Below are positions 53,917-62,914 of a DNA stretch of 64,000 nt, piece after piece. Every line of letters starts with the position of its first letter. Positions within the stretch are counted from its first letter, which is position 1. A program made the translations under genes and the position numbers. The stretch comes from Bacteroidales bacterium UBA4116 (GTDB lineage Bacteria; Bacteroidota; Bacteroidia; Bacteroidales; Tannerellaceae), in contig DFXE01000025.1 in assembly GCA_002381645.1 (NCBI GenBank), positions 1-64,000 on the forward strand. The letters run 5' to 3'. Under the pieces are notes generated by a model. The model was not told the DNA's origin. It saw nothing but the letters and a program-made list of their open reading frames with translations, and made no database searches.

Positions 53917-55136
53917 CAATTCTGGCAGGGCTTGTTCTTTTCTTTTCCGAACAAATCTTAGCACAGGAATATACAGATACCATTAATTCAGCAACAGACT
54001 TTTACCGCCCGTCGGATGGATATATTCACCGTTTTTCACTGGAAGTACGTCCGGGTTGTATCTTTCCTACGAATGATTTCCTGAAAGGTGATAACAGGGA
54101 TTGGAGGCCTATCCGTAAAACAATATCAAGTCATCTGAAATACTCATTCCAGCCTCAGCCGGACACCTACCCCGACCGTATCTACGGGAGAGCTTACCAG
54201 GGAGCCGGATTAGCCTACTATTCCTTCAATAATCATCAGGAATTGGGAAGTCCGATCGCTTTTTATCTTTTCCAGGGAGCACGTATTGTTAACTTTACCC
54301 CCCGGCTATCGCTTAATTACGAATGGAATTTCGGAATGTCGGCAGGCTGGGAACCTTATGACTACAATTATAATTCCTACAATAAAATAATCGGATCAAA
54401 GCTGAATGCTTATATCAACCTCAATTTTTATCTGAACTGGATACTTTCAAATCAATTCGACCTGACTACAGGATTTGACCTGACTCATTTCTCCAACGGC
54501 AATACGAAGTTCCCGAATGCCGGACTGAACACGACTGCATTTAAAGTAGGAATAGCTTATAATTTTAACAGGAAAAGTGACTTTTTCATCAAGCCGGCTT
54601 ACCGGCTTGCTATTCCTTATTTCCCCCGACACATCAGTTATGACCTGGTTTTATTCGGGTCGTGGCGACGTAAAGGGGTGGTCTTCGGCGACGAGCAGGT
54701 TGCTTCACCCAACGCATATACCGTATTCGGCTTTAACTTTGCACCTATGTATAATCTGGGTTATAAGTTACGTGTTGGAATATCACTGGACGGATTTTAC
54801 GACGGTAGCGCCAATGTATATACAGAGGATTATATAATCGGCACTGAACAGCAGTTTTTTAAGCCGCCATTAAACAAACAATTAGCGCTTGGGCTATCCG
54901 GAAGGGGAGAATATGTCATGCCTTATTTTACAGTAGGGATCGGATTAGGGGCTAACGTTTTGCACGGGGGGGGCGATCTGAAATCATTTTACCAGATACT
55001 TGCACTTAAAATAGAACTTACACGGAATTCATTCCTTCATGTTGGTTACAGCCTCAGCAATTTCCATGACCCCAACTTTTTAATGTTAGGTATCGGTTTT
55101 CGTTTTAATAATAAATACCCTACTTTTCATCGGTAA
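53886..55136 (+). CDS. Acyloxyacyl hydrolase/PagL-like outer membrane protein
   Basis: About 416 residues with a signal peptide (WKITILAGLVLFFSEQILAQ) and a beta-barrel pattern of alternating aromatic residues. LTHFSNGNTKFPNAGLN matches the H-x-S-N-G site of the PagL lipid A 3-O-deacylase family, with His and Ser as likely catalytic residues. The second half (about 250-416) also looks barrel-like. It may trim lipid A in the outer membrane, as inferred from the motif. The ATG at 53886 follows the -7 box at 53845-53852. Confidence 0.75.
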   Translation: MENNIRIWKITILAGLVLFFSEQILAQEYTDTINSATDFYRPSDGYIHRFSLEVRPGCIFPTNDFLKGDNRDWRPIRKTISSHLKYSFQPQPDTYPDRIYGRAYQGAGLAYYSFNNHQELGSPIAFYLFQGARIVNFTPRLSLNYEWNFGMSAGWEPYDYNYNSYNKIIGSKLNAYINLNFYLNWILSNQFDLTTGFDLTHFSNGNTKFPNAGLNTTAFKVGIAYNFNRKSDFFIKPAYRLAIPYFPRHISYDLVLFGSWRRKGVVFGDEQVASPNAYTVFGFNFAPMYNLGYKLRVGISLDGFYDGSANVYTEDYIIGTEQQFFKPPLNKQLALGLSGRGEYVMPYFTVGIGLGANVLHGGGDLKSFYQILALKIELTRNSFLHVGYSLSNFHDPNFLMLGIGFRFNNKYPTFHR

Positions 55137-55182
55137 AACCTACAGGTTCATCTTATCTACACCGAATAGGGACAATTGTGTT

Positions 55183-55671
55183 TTATTCCAAATTTAATAA
55201 CATCATATAATCTTCATCATCTTCTCCGATTATTTCAAATCCTTTTTTCCGGTAAAGTTTCACGGCATAGTTGGCTTTTTTTACATTTAACGATGCCCGG
55301 CTGTATCCTCTTTCTCTAAGATAATTGATCATTGCTGTCATCAAACGGCTCCCAATCCCTTTATTCCTGTATTCTTTGTAAAGTGATATGGCAAATTCCG
55401 GCGTTTGGTCGTCTATATTCCCATATCCTTTTATTTCACCCGACAATACCCTTACCCAGACACCACCGATAATCTTCCCGCCTAAATCTGCAACCAGGCA
55501 ATAATCGTCTTTCATCTTACCGAAGTCTTTTATATATACATTGACTTCCGGTATCTCCAAAACACTTCGGGATATCGGATTATTCTCGTCCGGCTGATAA
55601 ATAGCCTCATATAATAAATCTTCAAGCTTATCCGTTTCTTCCGGTTTTAATTCCCTGATTATTATTTCCAT
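55183..55671 (-). CDS. GNAT acetyltransferase
   Basis: About 162 residues with MEIIIRELKPEETDKLEDLL, PEFAISLYKEYRNKGIGSRL (acetyl-CoA loop) and AVKLYRKKGFEIIGED. I start at the ATG at 55671, which follows the stop of the upstream gene at 55673 without overlap; a longer frame starts at 55689. Probably co-transcribed with the next acetyltransferase. Confidence 0.82.
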   Translation of the reverse strand: MEIIIRELKPEETDKLEDLLYEAIYQPDENNPISRSVLEIPEVNVYIKDFGKMKDDYCLVADLGGKIIGGVWVRVLSGEIKGYGNIDDQTPEFAISLYKEYRNKGIGSRLMTAMINYLRERGYSRASLNVKKANYAVKLYRKKGFEIIGEDDEDYMMLLNLE

Positions 55672-55672
55672 A

Positions 55673-56236
55673 TTATTTTCCTGTTGCAAGCAAACTTTGA
55701 TAATCTTTCTTCAATAAAGAAAACATAGTCATATCATAATGCTTGTTATTCCAATATGCCCAATCTCTTAATATTCCTTCCCTACAGAAACCTAATTTTT
55801 GAAGCACCCTTTCAGATGCTACATTTCCCTGCATAACTTCTGCCTCTATTCTGTTCACACCAATCTCATTGAAACCATAATCGACTATTTGGGATAATGC
55901 TTCAGTGACAAAGCCTTTCTTCCAGTAATTGCAATGGAGGTCATATCCGATATTAGATCGATGATTGATTTGAAAATTATTGAATCCTGCAGTTCCAATA
56001 ATCCTGTTATCTCCTTTTATCTGTATCCCCCAACGGATTCCCAAACCTTCTTTGTATCTTGATTGAAACCAGTCTATATACTTCCGGGCATCTTCTATTT
56101 GCCCAAAAGGCATAATATTATAGTATTTAGTTACTTTCTCTTCCTTAAATATTTCATAATAGTCTCGGAGGTGAGATTGCGTTATTTCAATTAAATTCAA
56201 CCTTTCGGTATGTAATTTCGGGAATACTTTTTTCAT
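55673..56236 (-). CDS. GNAT acetyltransferase, RimJ/RimL-like
   Basis: About 187 residues: KVFPKLHTERLNLIEITQ, NIGYDLHCNYWKKGFVTEAL and SERVLQKLGFCREGILRDW, the RimJ-type pattern. The ATG at 56236 is chosen because a TACTTTTG -7 box lies at 56256-56263, downstream of the longer start at 56287. Confidence 0.83.
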   Translation of the reverse strand: MKKVFPKLHTERLNLIEITQSHLRDYYEIFKEEKVTKYYNIMPFGQIEDARKYIDWFQSRYKEGLGIRWGIQIKGDNRIIGTAGFNNFQINHRSNIGYDLHCNYWKKGFVTEALSQIVDYGFNEIGVNRIEAEVMQGNVASERVLQKLGFCREGILRDWAYWNNKHYDMTMFSLLKKDYQSLLATGK

Positions 56237-56255
56237 ATTATTTCCTATATGTTTA

Positions 56256-56263
56256 CAAAAGTA
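56256..56263 (-). promoter_or_regulatory. -7 box TACTTTTG of the acetyltransferase pair
   Basis: Minus strand, 20 bp before the ATG at 56236. Confidence 0.65.
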
Positions 56264-56487
56264 ATGATTCAGATAATAAGAATACATTCAGCTAAAATGC
56301 TTTATATGAAAAAATAGTATATTTACTACATATAATATGGACGTTCAATTTCCATTATGCTTGATAACTCTTTTCCTTTTCATTTTTGCAATGATAAACT
56401 TATTCGTCATGCATATATTATTAAGTAAATTAACCTTTAAACCCAATCAATAGGAATCAAGCTTATGTGTAACAATAGTAAACCAGA

Positions 56488-57597
56488 TCAGACCTTTAAA
56501 AAAATCTTCTGTTTATATAAGAAATAAAGAAACAGCCAACAAACGGCAATATAACCGGTAGCATTAATTAATGAAGCTACATCTTCAGGGAATTTAGAGG
56601 CTAAACCTCCGAAAAAGAAATTAGAAATCTGACCAAAATTTACTATTCGCTGTGCTAAATAAATGGTGATTGAATTCAGTCCTACCACCCGGAAGAAAAA
56701 AGACCACCCGGAAAATCCTTTTACATCAATGACATAATAAAATAAAGCAAACATCAATAAAGAATAACCTGCTACGATACACACAAAAGAGCTACTCCAA
56801 AGTTTTTTATTAATCGGAAACACATAACTCCATACCCATCCGATAAGAATAAGTATAACAGAAGCGATAAGCATATAAAATACTTTTTTGTTACCCGTAC
56901 ATTTTTCGTCCGTCAGTTGAACCAACTGGCCGGTAAACATTCCCAACATAGCGGTAACAATCGCAGGAGTTGTGCTAAGAATACCTTCCGGATCGAATAT
57001 TTTGTCATTTAAACGACCGGGGAGCAAAAGCCTGTCGACACTACCCACCAGGTTGTTCTCAAATGAATAAGGATCGGTCGTATCGGGGAGCAACCATAAA
57101 ACCAACCAATAGCCTATCAGAATAACCCATGAAATAAGTATGTTGATTTTTGTTTTAAAACGGACAAATAAAAGAGCAGAAAACATCCACGCCAATCCAA
57201 TCCTTCCTAAAACACTTGCATATCGCATGGTATCAAAATCAAGCCTGAATATTCCGTTATAAACAAATCCCAACAGCACCAGTACAATGCCGCGTTTAAT
57301 AATTTTAAAGTATATTTCACCTGTTGTTCTGCCTTTGCTCCTCTGTTTCACTAAAGAAAAGGGAAATGAGATGCCGGCCACAAAAAGAAAAAGAGGAAAT
57401 ATCGTATCGTGATGAGTTAATCCATGCCATTCCACATGGCTCATCTGTCGGGATAGCCAGGCCATCGCTGTTGAATCAGGGAACAGATTACCTAAAGATA
57501 CAATCCATGCGGATAAACCCATAATAAATAACATGTCAAAACCACGAAGTGCATCAAGCGACATTAAACGAATGCCTTTCTTTTTGTGTGTTTCCAT
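56488..57597 (-). CDS. DUF5009/HGSNAT-like membrane acyltransferase
   Basis: A 369-residue protein with about ten transmembrane helices. It starts RLMSLDALRGFDMLFIMG and has VEWHGLTHHDTIFPLFLFVAG, the DUF5009 pattern related to heparan-alpha-glucosaminide N-acetyltransferase, in which a His in this region moves the acetyl group across the membrane. Substrate unknown, possibly a glycan amino sugar. A -7 box lies at 57621-57628. Confidence 0.83.
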   Translation of the reverse strand: METHKKKGIRLMSLDALRGFDMLFIMGLSAWIVSLGNLFPDSTAMAWLSRQMSHVEWHGLTHHDTIFPLFLFVAGISFPFSLVKQRSKGRTTGEIYFKIIKRGIVLVLLGFVYNGIFRLDFDTMRYASVLGRIGLAWMFSALLFVRFKTKINILISWVILIGYWLVLWLLPDTTDPYSFENNLVGSVDRLLLPGRLNDKIFDPEGILSTTPAIVTAMLGMFTGQLVQLTDEKCTGNKKVFYMLIASVILILIGWVWSYVFPINKKLWSSSFVCIVAGYSLLMFALFYYVIDVKGFSGWSFFFRVVGLNSITIYLAQRIVNFGQISNFFFGGLASKFPEDVASLINATGYIAVCWLFLYFLYKQKIFLKV

Positions 57598-57620
57598 TGT
57601 ATATTGATAAAGTTATACAG

Positions 57621-57628
57621 CAAATATA
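57621..57628 (-). promoter_or_regulatory. -7 box TATATTTG
   Basis: Minus strand, 24 bp before the ATG at 57597. Confidence 0.65.
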
Positions 57629-57661
57629 TGGTAAATGTTATTTCTATACGATATCTATGCA

Positions 57662-58489
57662 TTATTTAAACAACTTTTCCTCCATTTGACTTAAATATAT
57701 TTTATCGGGATAATCCATAAAACTATCCCGGCCCCTTATACATTTCCCTTCTTTATAAAAAAGGATAGCTTTTTGGAGATTAGAATAATATTCCTGTAGC
57801 TCTTCCTGTTCCCAGCAAATTAAAGCGAGATAATAGTAAGTATCAGCATAGTAATCTCTTACCAACAGTTGTTTTTTGAATGCTTTTTCGGCTTCATCAT
57901 ATTTCTTTAGTTGATACAGCATGACTCCAAGATGATAATAATCATAATTTCCGGTTACCGGATAGGTATCGATATGGCTTTGAAGCATACTAACAGCTTT
58001 CAGCGTATCTCCTATTCCCCTGTAACTTAATGCCCTTATTACTTCCAGATGGTATTCACCGTTATAGATAGTTCCGATATCCCAGTCACCCATGCGTTTT
58101 AAATCTTCTATATCTTTAATTGCCCCTACATAATCCCTTAAAAACATAAATCTTGCACCTCCACGATAGCCCAGATACATAATACTGTCGTTTTCAACCG
58201 CTTTATCTATGATTTTTTTCCATGTTATAAACTCACCTCTTTTGAGATAGGGTATAGCTCTCATATAATATAAATCTGCAAAAGTGGGACAAAGTGAAAG
58301 AGCAGAGTCGAGCCCGTTTATGGATTCATTCGAACCCTGAGGTCTGCTTTTTACAGGATTGGTTCCTTCATACACCCTCACACATGCCTCATAACAGGGT
58401 GTTCCCTTTTCAAAAAGGGCTTCGCAATTGACCTGGGAAAATATAGGTAATGACAGGAATAATAGAAAAGGAATAAAAAGTTTGATCAT
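57662..58489 (-). CDS. Exported TPR protein
   Basis: A 275-residue protein with a signal peptide (about 1-18, ending PIFSQ) and four or more TPR-like units in residues 60-245, such as DYYHLGVMLYQLKKYDEAEKAF and DTYYYLALICWEQEEL. Two cysteines in NCEALF and TPCYEACV could form disulfides. Its start overlaps the upstream gene's stop by 4 bp, so the two are translationally coupled. Function unknown. Confidence 0.75.
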   Translation of the reverse strand: MIKLFIPFLLFLSLPIFSQVNCEALFEKGTPCYEACVRVYEGTNPVKSRPQGSNESINGLDSALSLCPTFADLYYMRAIPYLKRGEFITWKKIIDKAVENDSIMYLGYRGGARFMFLRDYVGAIKDIEDLKRMGDWDIGTIYNGEYHLEVIRALSYRGIGDTLKAVSMLQSHIDTYPVTGNYDYYHLGVMLYQLKKYDEAEKAFKKQLLVRDYYADTYYYLALICWEQEELQEYYSNLQKAILFYKEGKCIRGRDSFMDYPDKIYLSQMEEKLFK

Positions 58490-59037
58490 GGTAGGATTGT
58501 TTCTATTTGCCCGTCTTTTATTTTAAAAAGTAAATATTGATAATAATCATACAACTGAGGATGTTCGGAAACATAATTTACAGGTAATCCACCTGTATGT
58601 AGGAGCTTATCAGGAAATTGTATTTTCCATCCTTTCAATTTTTTGGTCAGTTGTAATAAGGTTTGCGAGATTATAGGCTCAAAAGTAGTTTCTTTCATAT
58701 TGTTATCCATTTCATAAATGCGAAAACGATCGGTCTCTCCCCTACAGTTAACCAGAAAACGAATGGTAATATATCCTGTCTGCCCATTTATGGGTTCTAT
58801 TGTATATTTTTCTCTGAAATATTGCAACACTCCATATCTTTCTCCTTCTATATACATACCATACCGGGTATTATAGGGTAAGACATTCATTTCATTACAT
58901 ATTTCAAAGCTGGCATCATCCGTAGCCCCATCGAACGGTATATCACCTACATGTATACGATTTTCTTCAGGAATTCCCTGAGAGAAAACAGTACAGAAAG
59001 ACAACATTAAAACAAGTAAAACAATTATTAATTTCAT
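58486..59037 (-). CDS. Exported protein with TonB-C-like region
   Basis: About 183 residues with a signal peptide (MKLIIVLLVLMLSFCTVFSQ). YITIRFLVNCRGETDRFRIY and LTKKLKGWKIQFPD resemble the TonB C-terminal fold. It precedes the TPR protein with a 4-bp overlap. I use the ATG at 59037 because a TACATTTG box at 59060-59067 leaves the GTG at 59052 at the transcription start. Confidence 0.65.
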   Translation of the reverse strand: MKLIIVLLVLMLSFCTVFSQGIPEENRIHVGDIPFDGATDDASFEICNEMNVLPYNTRYGMYIEGERYGVLQYFREKYTIEPINGQTGYITIRFLVNCRGETDRFRIYEMDNNMKETTFEPIISQTLLQLTKKLKGWKIQFPDKLLHTGGLPVNYVSEHPQLYDYYQYLLFKIKDGQIETILP

Positions 59038-59059
59038 ATCATTTGTCTTCACGCAACGA

Positions 59060-59067
59060 CAAATGTA
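59060..59067 (-). promoter_or_regulatory. -7 box TACATTTG
   Basis: Minus strand, 23 bp before the ATG at 59037. Confidence 0.6.
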
Positions 59068-59134
59068 TTAATTTTTTAATGCAATTGATACAGGGTCAAT
59101 CACTTCTCCAGTTGTTAATTTTGATAACCTATTC

Positions 59135-60094
59135 TCATTCATTCAAACCGGATGAAAACATTTTCAGAATATCTTCCATAATCTCATAATCGGTATCCAG
59201 AAAAATAGAATCTCTTTCTGCATCTGTGTAAGCTGGATCATCTTCGCCTCCATATTTAGCACTAAGTTCTTTTATCGCCTGAATCTTCTCAATATCTGAA
59301 GAAAATTCCTTCTTCTTTTTACCTGTTTTAGCTTCAATGTATTTTTTCAAAGTCATTTGTACACGGTACTGCTCACCTTTTGAATAATCAAAACATTTCA
59401 GACTATCTATATCTTGTAAATCATCATATAACGTAAGTGCAAAAAAGTCATTTCTGACAGGCAGCCGGGTAATAATGCAAGGTATGATTTTTTTTCCCAT
59501 TTCGAGCAATTGCGGGTATTGCTCAAGTTGCCGGGCATCGTTAGTGTTACTGCTAACTTGAGTAATGGGATTCGTCCGGTAATTGTTTTTCCAGGCAATA
59601 TACAAACTATCAAACCGATGCATTTCTTCTGCTGTAAGAGATGAACCTGAATCCAGATAACCAGTCATTTCTTCCCGTAATTCTTTATAAATCATATAAG
59701 CTTCTGTTTGGTCATATCCGGAAAGACTTACGGAAAAAGCTCCGTTTTCCAGCCGCATATTCGGACTTGGGGCACAAAGTATTTTACCATTATAGAAGAA
59801 ACCAATCTTTCTGCCTATAGATTTCTCCGTTGCATCAGCAAAAGTTTTCCTTTTTTCCTTCTTGATAATACCTGTTATTTCATACAAATACTTATTTGTG
59901 TTATTGAGCATTCCAGAATCCAACCGAAGGAATAAAAAATCTTTCACTGTTACAATTGGATCACCTTCAATATTTTCCGCATCTTCACTTAAATGATACC
60001 AACCGTTTGGCTTATCAATATCAGAAACAGGATGACAGCCAAACATAAAAAATAAAACTGGGATCATACAAATAAATCTTACCGCTTTTTCCAT
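59135..60094 (-). CDS. Hypothetical lipoprotein
   Basis: A 319-residue protein with a signal and lipobox (VLFFMFGC, Cys about 20). The rest is charged and mixed alpha/beta, with no recognised family; LKCFDYSKGEQYRVQMTLKK and AKYGGEDDPAYTDAERD are the most distinctive stretches. It lies upstream of the TonB-C-like and TPR genes on the same strand. Confidence 0.65.
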   Translation of the reverse strand: MEKAVRFICMIPVLFFMFGCHPVSDIDKPNGWYHLSEDAENIEGDPIVTVKDFLFLRLDSGMLNNTNKYLYEITGIIKKEKRKTFADATEKSIGRKIGFFYNGKILCAPSPNMRLENGAFSVSLSGYDQTEAYMIYKELREEMTGYLDSGSSLTAEEMHRFDSLYIAWKNNYRTNPITQVSSNTNDARQLEQYPQLLEMGKKIIPCIITRLPVRNDFFALTLYDDLQDIDSLKCFDYSKGEQYRVQMTLKKYIEAKTGKKKKEFSSDIEKIQAIKELSAKYGGEDDPAYTDAERDSIFLDTDYEIMEDILKMFSSGLNE

Positions 60095-60281
60095 ACTATT
60101 TTAGATTAGAGTTTTTATTATACTAAAACAAAAAAAAATTTGTTCTTGCCTGTAAGCACCTACAAATTTAAAAAGATCAAGAATAATCTATTCATTTATC
60201 TGTCAAAAATATAATCGTTAAAACTAAAAGGAACAAAAAACTTTACTCCAGAATACATCAGAAATGTTAAACTATAAACAT

Positions 60282-60289
60282 TATATTTG
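60282..60289 (+). promoter_or_regulatory. -7 box TATATTTG
   Basis: Plus strand, 38 bp before the TTG start at 60328. Confidence 0.6.
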
Positions 60290-60327
60290 CATAAACTGTA
60301 TTTAGTATATCAAATTAAAATATTCCT

Positions 60328-60822
60328 TTGAAGAAAATAATTATTTTTTTATTATTTATAGCATTTTACTCTCCGATCCATAGCCAGGTATTGGGCATCG
60401 GGGGACAATATGTCGTTGAATCTAAAGGCCAGTTCTTCATAAATGCAGCGCTTCCCACCTTTACCAAACATAATCCGCTTCACCTTTTTAATTTAAGTGG
60501 AATCGAATATACTACAAGAGGCACAGCTAAATTGAGTGGTTTACAGCTAAAACCCATTCAACTGTCCACCTATTTAAGCGACAAACTTTTTTATGAATCC
60601 CCTTTTGTGGTTTCCCTGGGTATCGATGCCGGATACCTTTTCAATTTCAGCAAAGGATATAAAAACACATTAGTTATAACTCCTAATCTCTATGTGGATT
60701 ATAAAATCTTTTTTATAAAAACCGGATACGAATTCGACGCCTTCCACGGCCATCATCAATATTTTATTCGTGCTGGAATTGGATTTGCCTTGGGAACTAT
60801 GAAGCATTTTAAGGCCCGGTAG
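60328..60822 (+). CDS. Small outer-membrane beta-barrel protein
   Basis: A 164-residue protein with a signal peptide (about 1-19, ending SPIHSQ). A series of alternating strands follows, such as LGIGGQYVVESKGQFFINAAL, FIKTGYEFDAFHGHHQYFI and RAGIGFALG, suggesting an eight-stranded barrel. The start is TTG at 60328, since an in-frame TAA lies shortly upstream. Function unknown. Confidence 0.65.
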   Translation: MKKIIIFLLFIAFYSPIHSQVLGIGGQYVVESKGQFFINAALPTFTKHNPLHLFNLSGIEYTTRGTAKLSGLQLKPIQLSTYLSDKLFYESPFVVSLGIDAGYLFNFSKGYKNTLVITPNLYVDYKIFFIKTGYEFDAFHGHHQYFIRAGIGFALGTMKHFKAR

Positions 60823-61039
60823 TCTCTCTTAAAAATAACAATGTAATATAATTTAAGTCCTTATTCCCTAGGTGACTAATTATCCGATATATAAAAAGGC
60901 GGACAATGAAGGCAATATTACTAAGGAATATAATTCAACTGTATAAACAATTATCTACACAAAGTGTTATATAGCAGTTAATCAATAAGTTCATTTATTG
61001 ATTAATCAGAAGAATTGTATTAAATAAAAGCAAATCACA
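60823..61039 (+). promoter_or_regulatory. Upstream region of the type III PKS with 11-bp palindrome
   Basis: TTAATCAATAA (60977-60987) and TTATTGATTAA (60994-61004) form a perfect inverted repeat with a 6-bp spacer, 35 bp before the PKS start. It looks like a regulator-binding site. No clear TAnnTTTG box was found. Confidence 0.5.
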
Positions 61040-62098
61040 ATGCCTTCATTAATTAGTGTTTCCAAAATAGATTTCCCTTATAAAACTTCACAACAAGCTG
61101 TTAAAGGAATTGCAAAAAATATATTTACTTCAACTTTTCCGGATGTTTGTAAAATGCTCCCAGCTTTTGATAACACAGAGATACAAACCCGCAACATGTG
61201 CAAACCTCTTGATTATTATTTAAAGTTACACACATTTGAAGAACAAAACCGTGAATTTATACAGCTTGCGCTTGAATATTCAGTCAAAGCCATTGAAGAA
61301 TGCATATCTCTCGCCCGTATTTCACAAGATGAGATAACGGATATTGTATTTATCTCTACTACGGGACTTGCTACTCCCAGTCTCGACGCACTGATAATTA
61401 ATAAGATGAAATTGAATCCGCGTGTTAATCGCATGTCGGTATTTGGATTGGGATGCGGCGGTGGAGTATCAGGCTTTGCCAAAGCCTGTACATTGGCTAA
61501 GGCAAATTCTAGCGCCGTAGTATTACTAGTTACCGTGGAATTATGTTCCCTAACCTTTTTACTCAATGACTATAGTAAGAGTAATTTTATTGGTTCAAGT
61601 TTGTTTTCGGATGGTGTAGCCGCCTGCCTGATTAAAGGGGATAGTTTCAATATGAACAATAATAAACAAATAAATTTCATAGCAAGCGAAAGTAAACTTT
61701 ATTATGACACATTGGATATTATGGGATGGGACTTTACTGATAACGGTTTTAAAGTATTGTTTTCACCCGGAATTCCGACCTTAATTGCCGGTAATGTAAG
61801 GAATGATGTACATTCATTTCTGTACAAATATGATCTGGAATTATCGGATATCAAAAATTTCATTTTTCATCCGGGAGGTAAAAAAGTATTGGGAGCCTAC
61901 GAAGAAGCTTTGGCTGCCGAAGGTGACTTTTTGCAAAAGTCCAGAGAAGTGATGAGAGAATATGGTAATATGTCGAGTTCTACCGTTATATATGTTCTTG
62001 AAAGATTCTTAGCTCATGGATACAAGGAAGGGTATGGTCTTATGATGTCTATGGGTCCAGGGTTTTCAAGTGAAATGGTCTTGCTTAAAATGAACTAA
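61040..62098 (+). CDS. Type III polyketide synthase (chalcone synthase-like)
   Basis: A 352-residue enzyme with the full type III PKS catalytic triad: C139 in GLGCGGG, H277 in FHPGGKK and N310 in YGNMSSST. The C-terminal GPGFSSEMVLL is also conserved. Such enzymes extend an acyl-CoA with malonyl-CoA to alkylpyrones or alkylresorcinols. The ICMT-like gene directly after it, as in the Bacillus bpsA-bpsB pair, suggests a methylated alkylpyrone-type product; that is inference. Confidence 0.9.
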   Translation: MPSLISVSKIDFPYKTSQQAVKGIAKNIFTSTFPDVCKMLPAFDNTEIQTRNMCKPLDYYLKLHTFEEQNREFIQLALEYSVKAIEECISLARISQDEITDIVFISTTGLATPSLDALIINKMKLNPRVNRMSVFGLGCGGGVSGFAKACTLAKANSSAVVLLVTVELCSLTFLLNDYSKSNFIGSSLFSDGVAACLIKGDSFNMNNNKQINFIASESKLYYDTLDIMGWDFTDNGFKVLFSPGIPTLIAGNVRNDVHSFLYKYDLELSDIKNFIFHPGGKKVLGAYEEALAAEGDFLQKSREVMREYGNMSSSTVIYVLERFLAHGYKEGYGLMMSMGPGFSSEMVLLKMN

Positions 62099-62104
62099 AA
62101 ACAT

Positions 62105-62599
62105 ATGGTATTTACATTATTCATTACGTTTTTAATTCTTTTGCGACTTGGCGAATTATTACTTTCCAAAAGAAACGAGCAATGGCTTTTGCAGCATGGG
62201 GCAGTAGAATATGGTCAAAAGCATTATCATTATATTGTGATAATGCATACGTTATTTTTTATATCTTTAATCATAGAATACATCTTTACATCAACAGGAT
62301 ATTATAATATATCTCTCCTTATACTTTACTTTCTACTTCTTGTCTTCAAAGGATGGGTAATATTCTCATTAGGAAAATTCTGGAACACAAAAATTTTTCG
62401 CATTCCCAGCTATCCGTTAATAAATAAAGGCCCATACAAGTATATAAAACACCCTAACTATATAGTTGTTATAGTAGAAATAATCCTTATCCCACTTATC
62501 TTTAATTTATATATCACAATGATTATATTCAGTATACTTAACGCAATCGCATTGTACGTTAGGATCAGAAAAGAAAACAAAGTATTAATTTTACAATGA
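62105..62599 (+). CDS. ICMT-like methyltransferase paired with the PKS
   Basis: A 164-residue membrane protein with about four helices and GPYKYIKHPNYIVVIVEIIL, the RHPxY-type SAM-binding motif of the isoprenylcysteine methyltransferase family. It starts 6 bp after the PKS stop, so it is in the same operon. By analogy with BpsB it may O-methylate the PKS product. Confidence 0.85.
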   Translation: MVFTLFITFLILLRLGELLLSKRNEQWLLQHGAVEYGQKHYHYIVIMHTLFFISLIIEYIFTSTGYYNISLLILYFLLLVFKGWVIFSLGKFWNTKIFRIPSYPLINKGPYKYIKHPNYIVVIVEIILIPLIFNLYITMIIFSILNAIALYVRIRKENKVLILQ

Positions 62600-62914
62600 A
62601 ATAAGTCCCTTGGAATTTTAACTTTAATCAAAGCGACTGAAGGCAGTAGAACCTACTGTTTAACCGTCTGAATATCTTTGTTTTGCAAATTTGAAAAATC
62701 GTTAGGGTCACGAATAAGTCACGATTTTAACACTTCGTTTTGCATCGCTTTGCTGAGTGGATAGTGCAAAGATATATTTTTTGATTTAGAGATTTATCTT
62801 GTTGATGGATAATTTTTTCTTTTCAGTTTGAATTATCGGAACACATCTTTTAATACAAATAAAAGAAATCTTTCAATATAATGAAAGATGTGTTTGCGTA
62901 TTATGCCAACTACT
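62600..62914. other. 315-bp gap with facing -7 boxes and inverted repeat
   Basis: A plus-strand TATCTTTG (62673-62680) and a minus-strand TATCTTTG (62767-62774) face each other. Between them lie AAAATCGT/ACGATTTT arms (62695-62702, 62721-62728) and a GTCACGA direct repeat (62707-62713, 62718-62724). No ORF fits. It may be a regulatory site or mobile-element scar. Confidence 0.4.
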
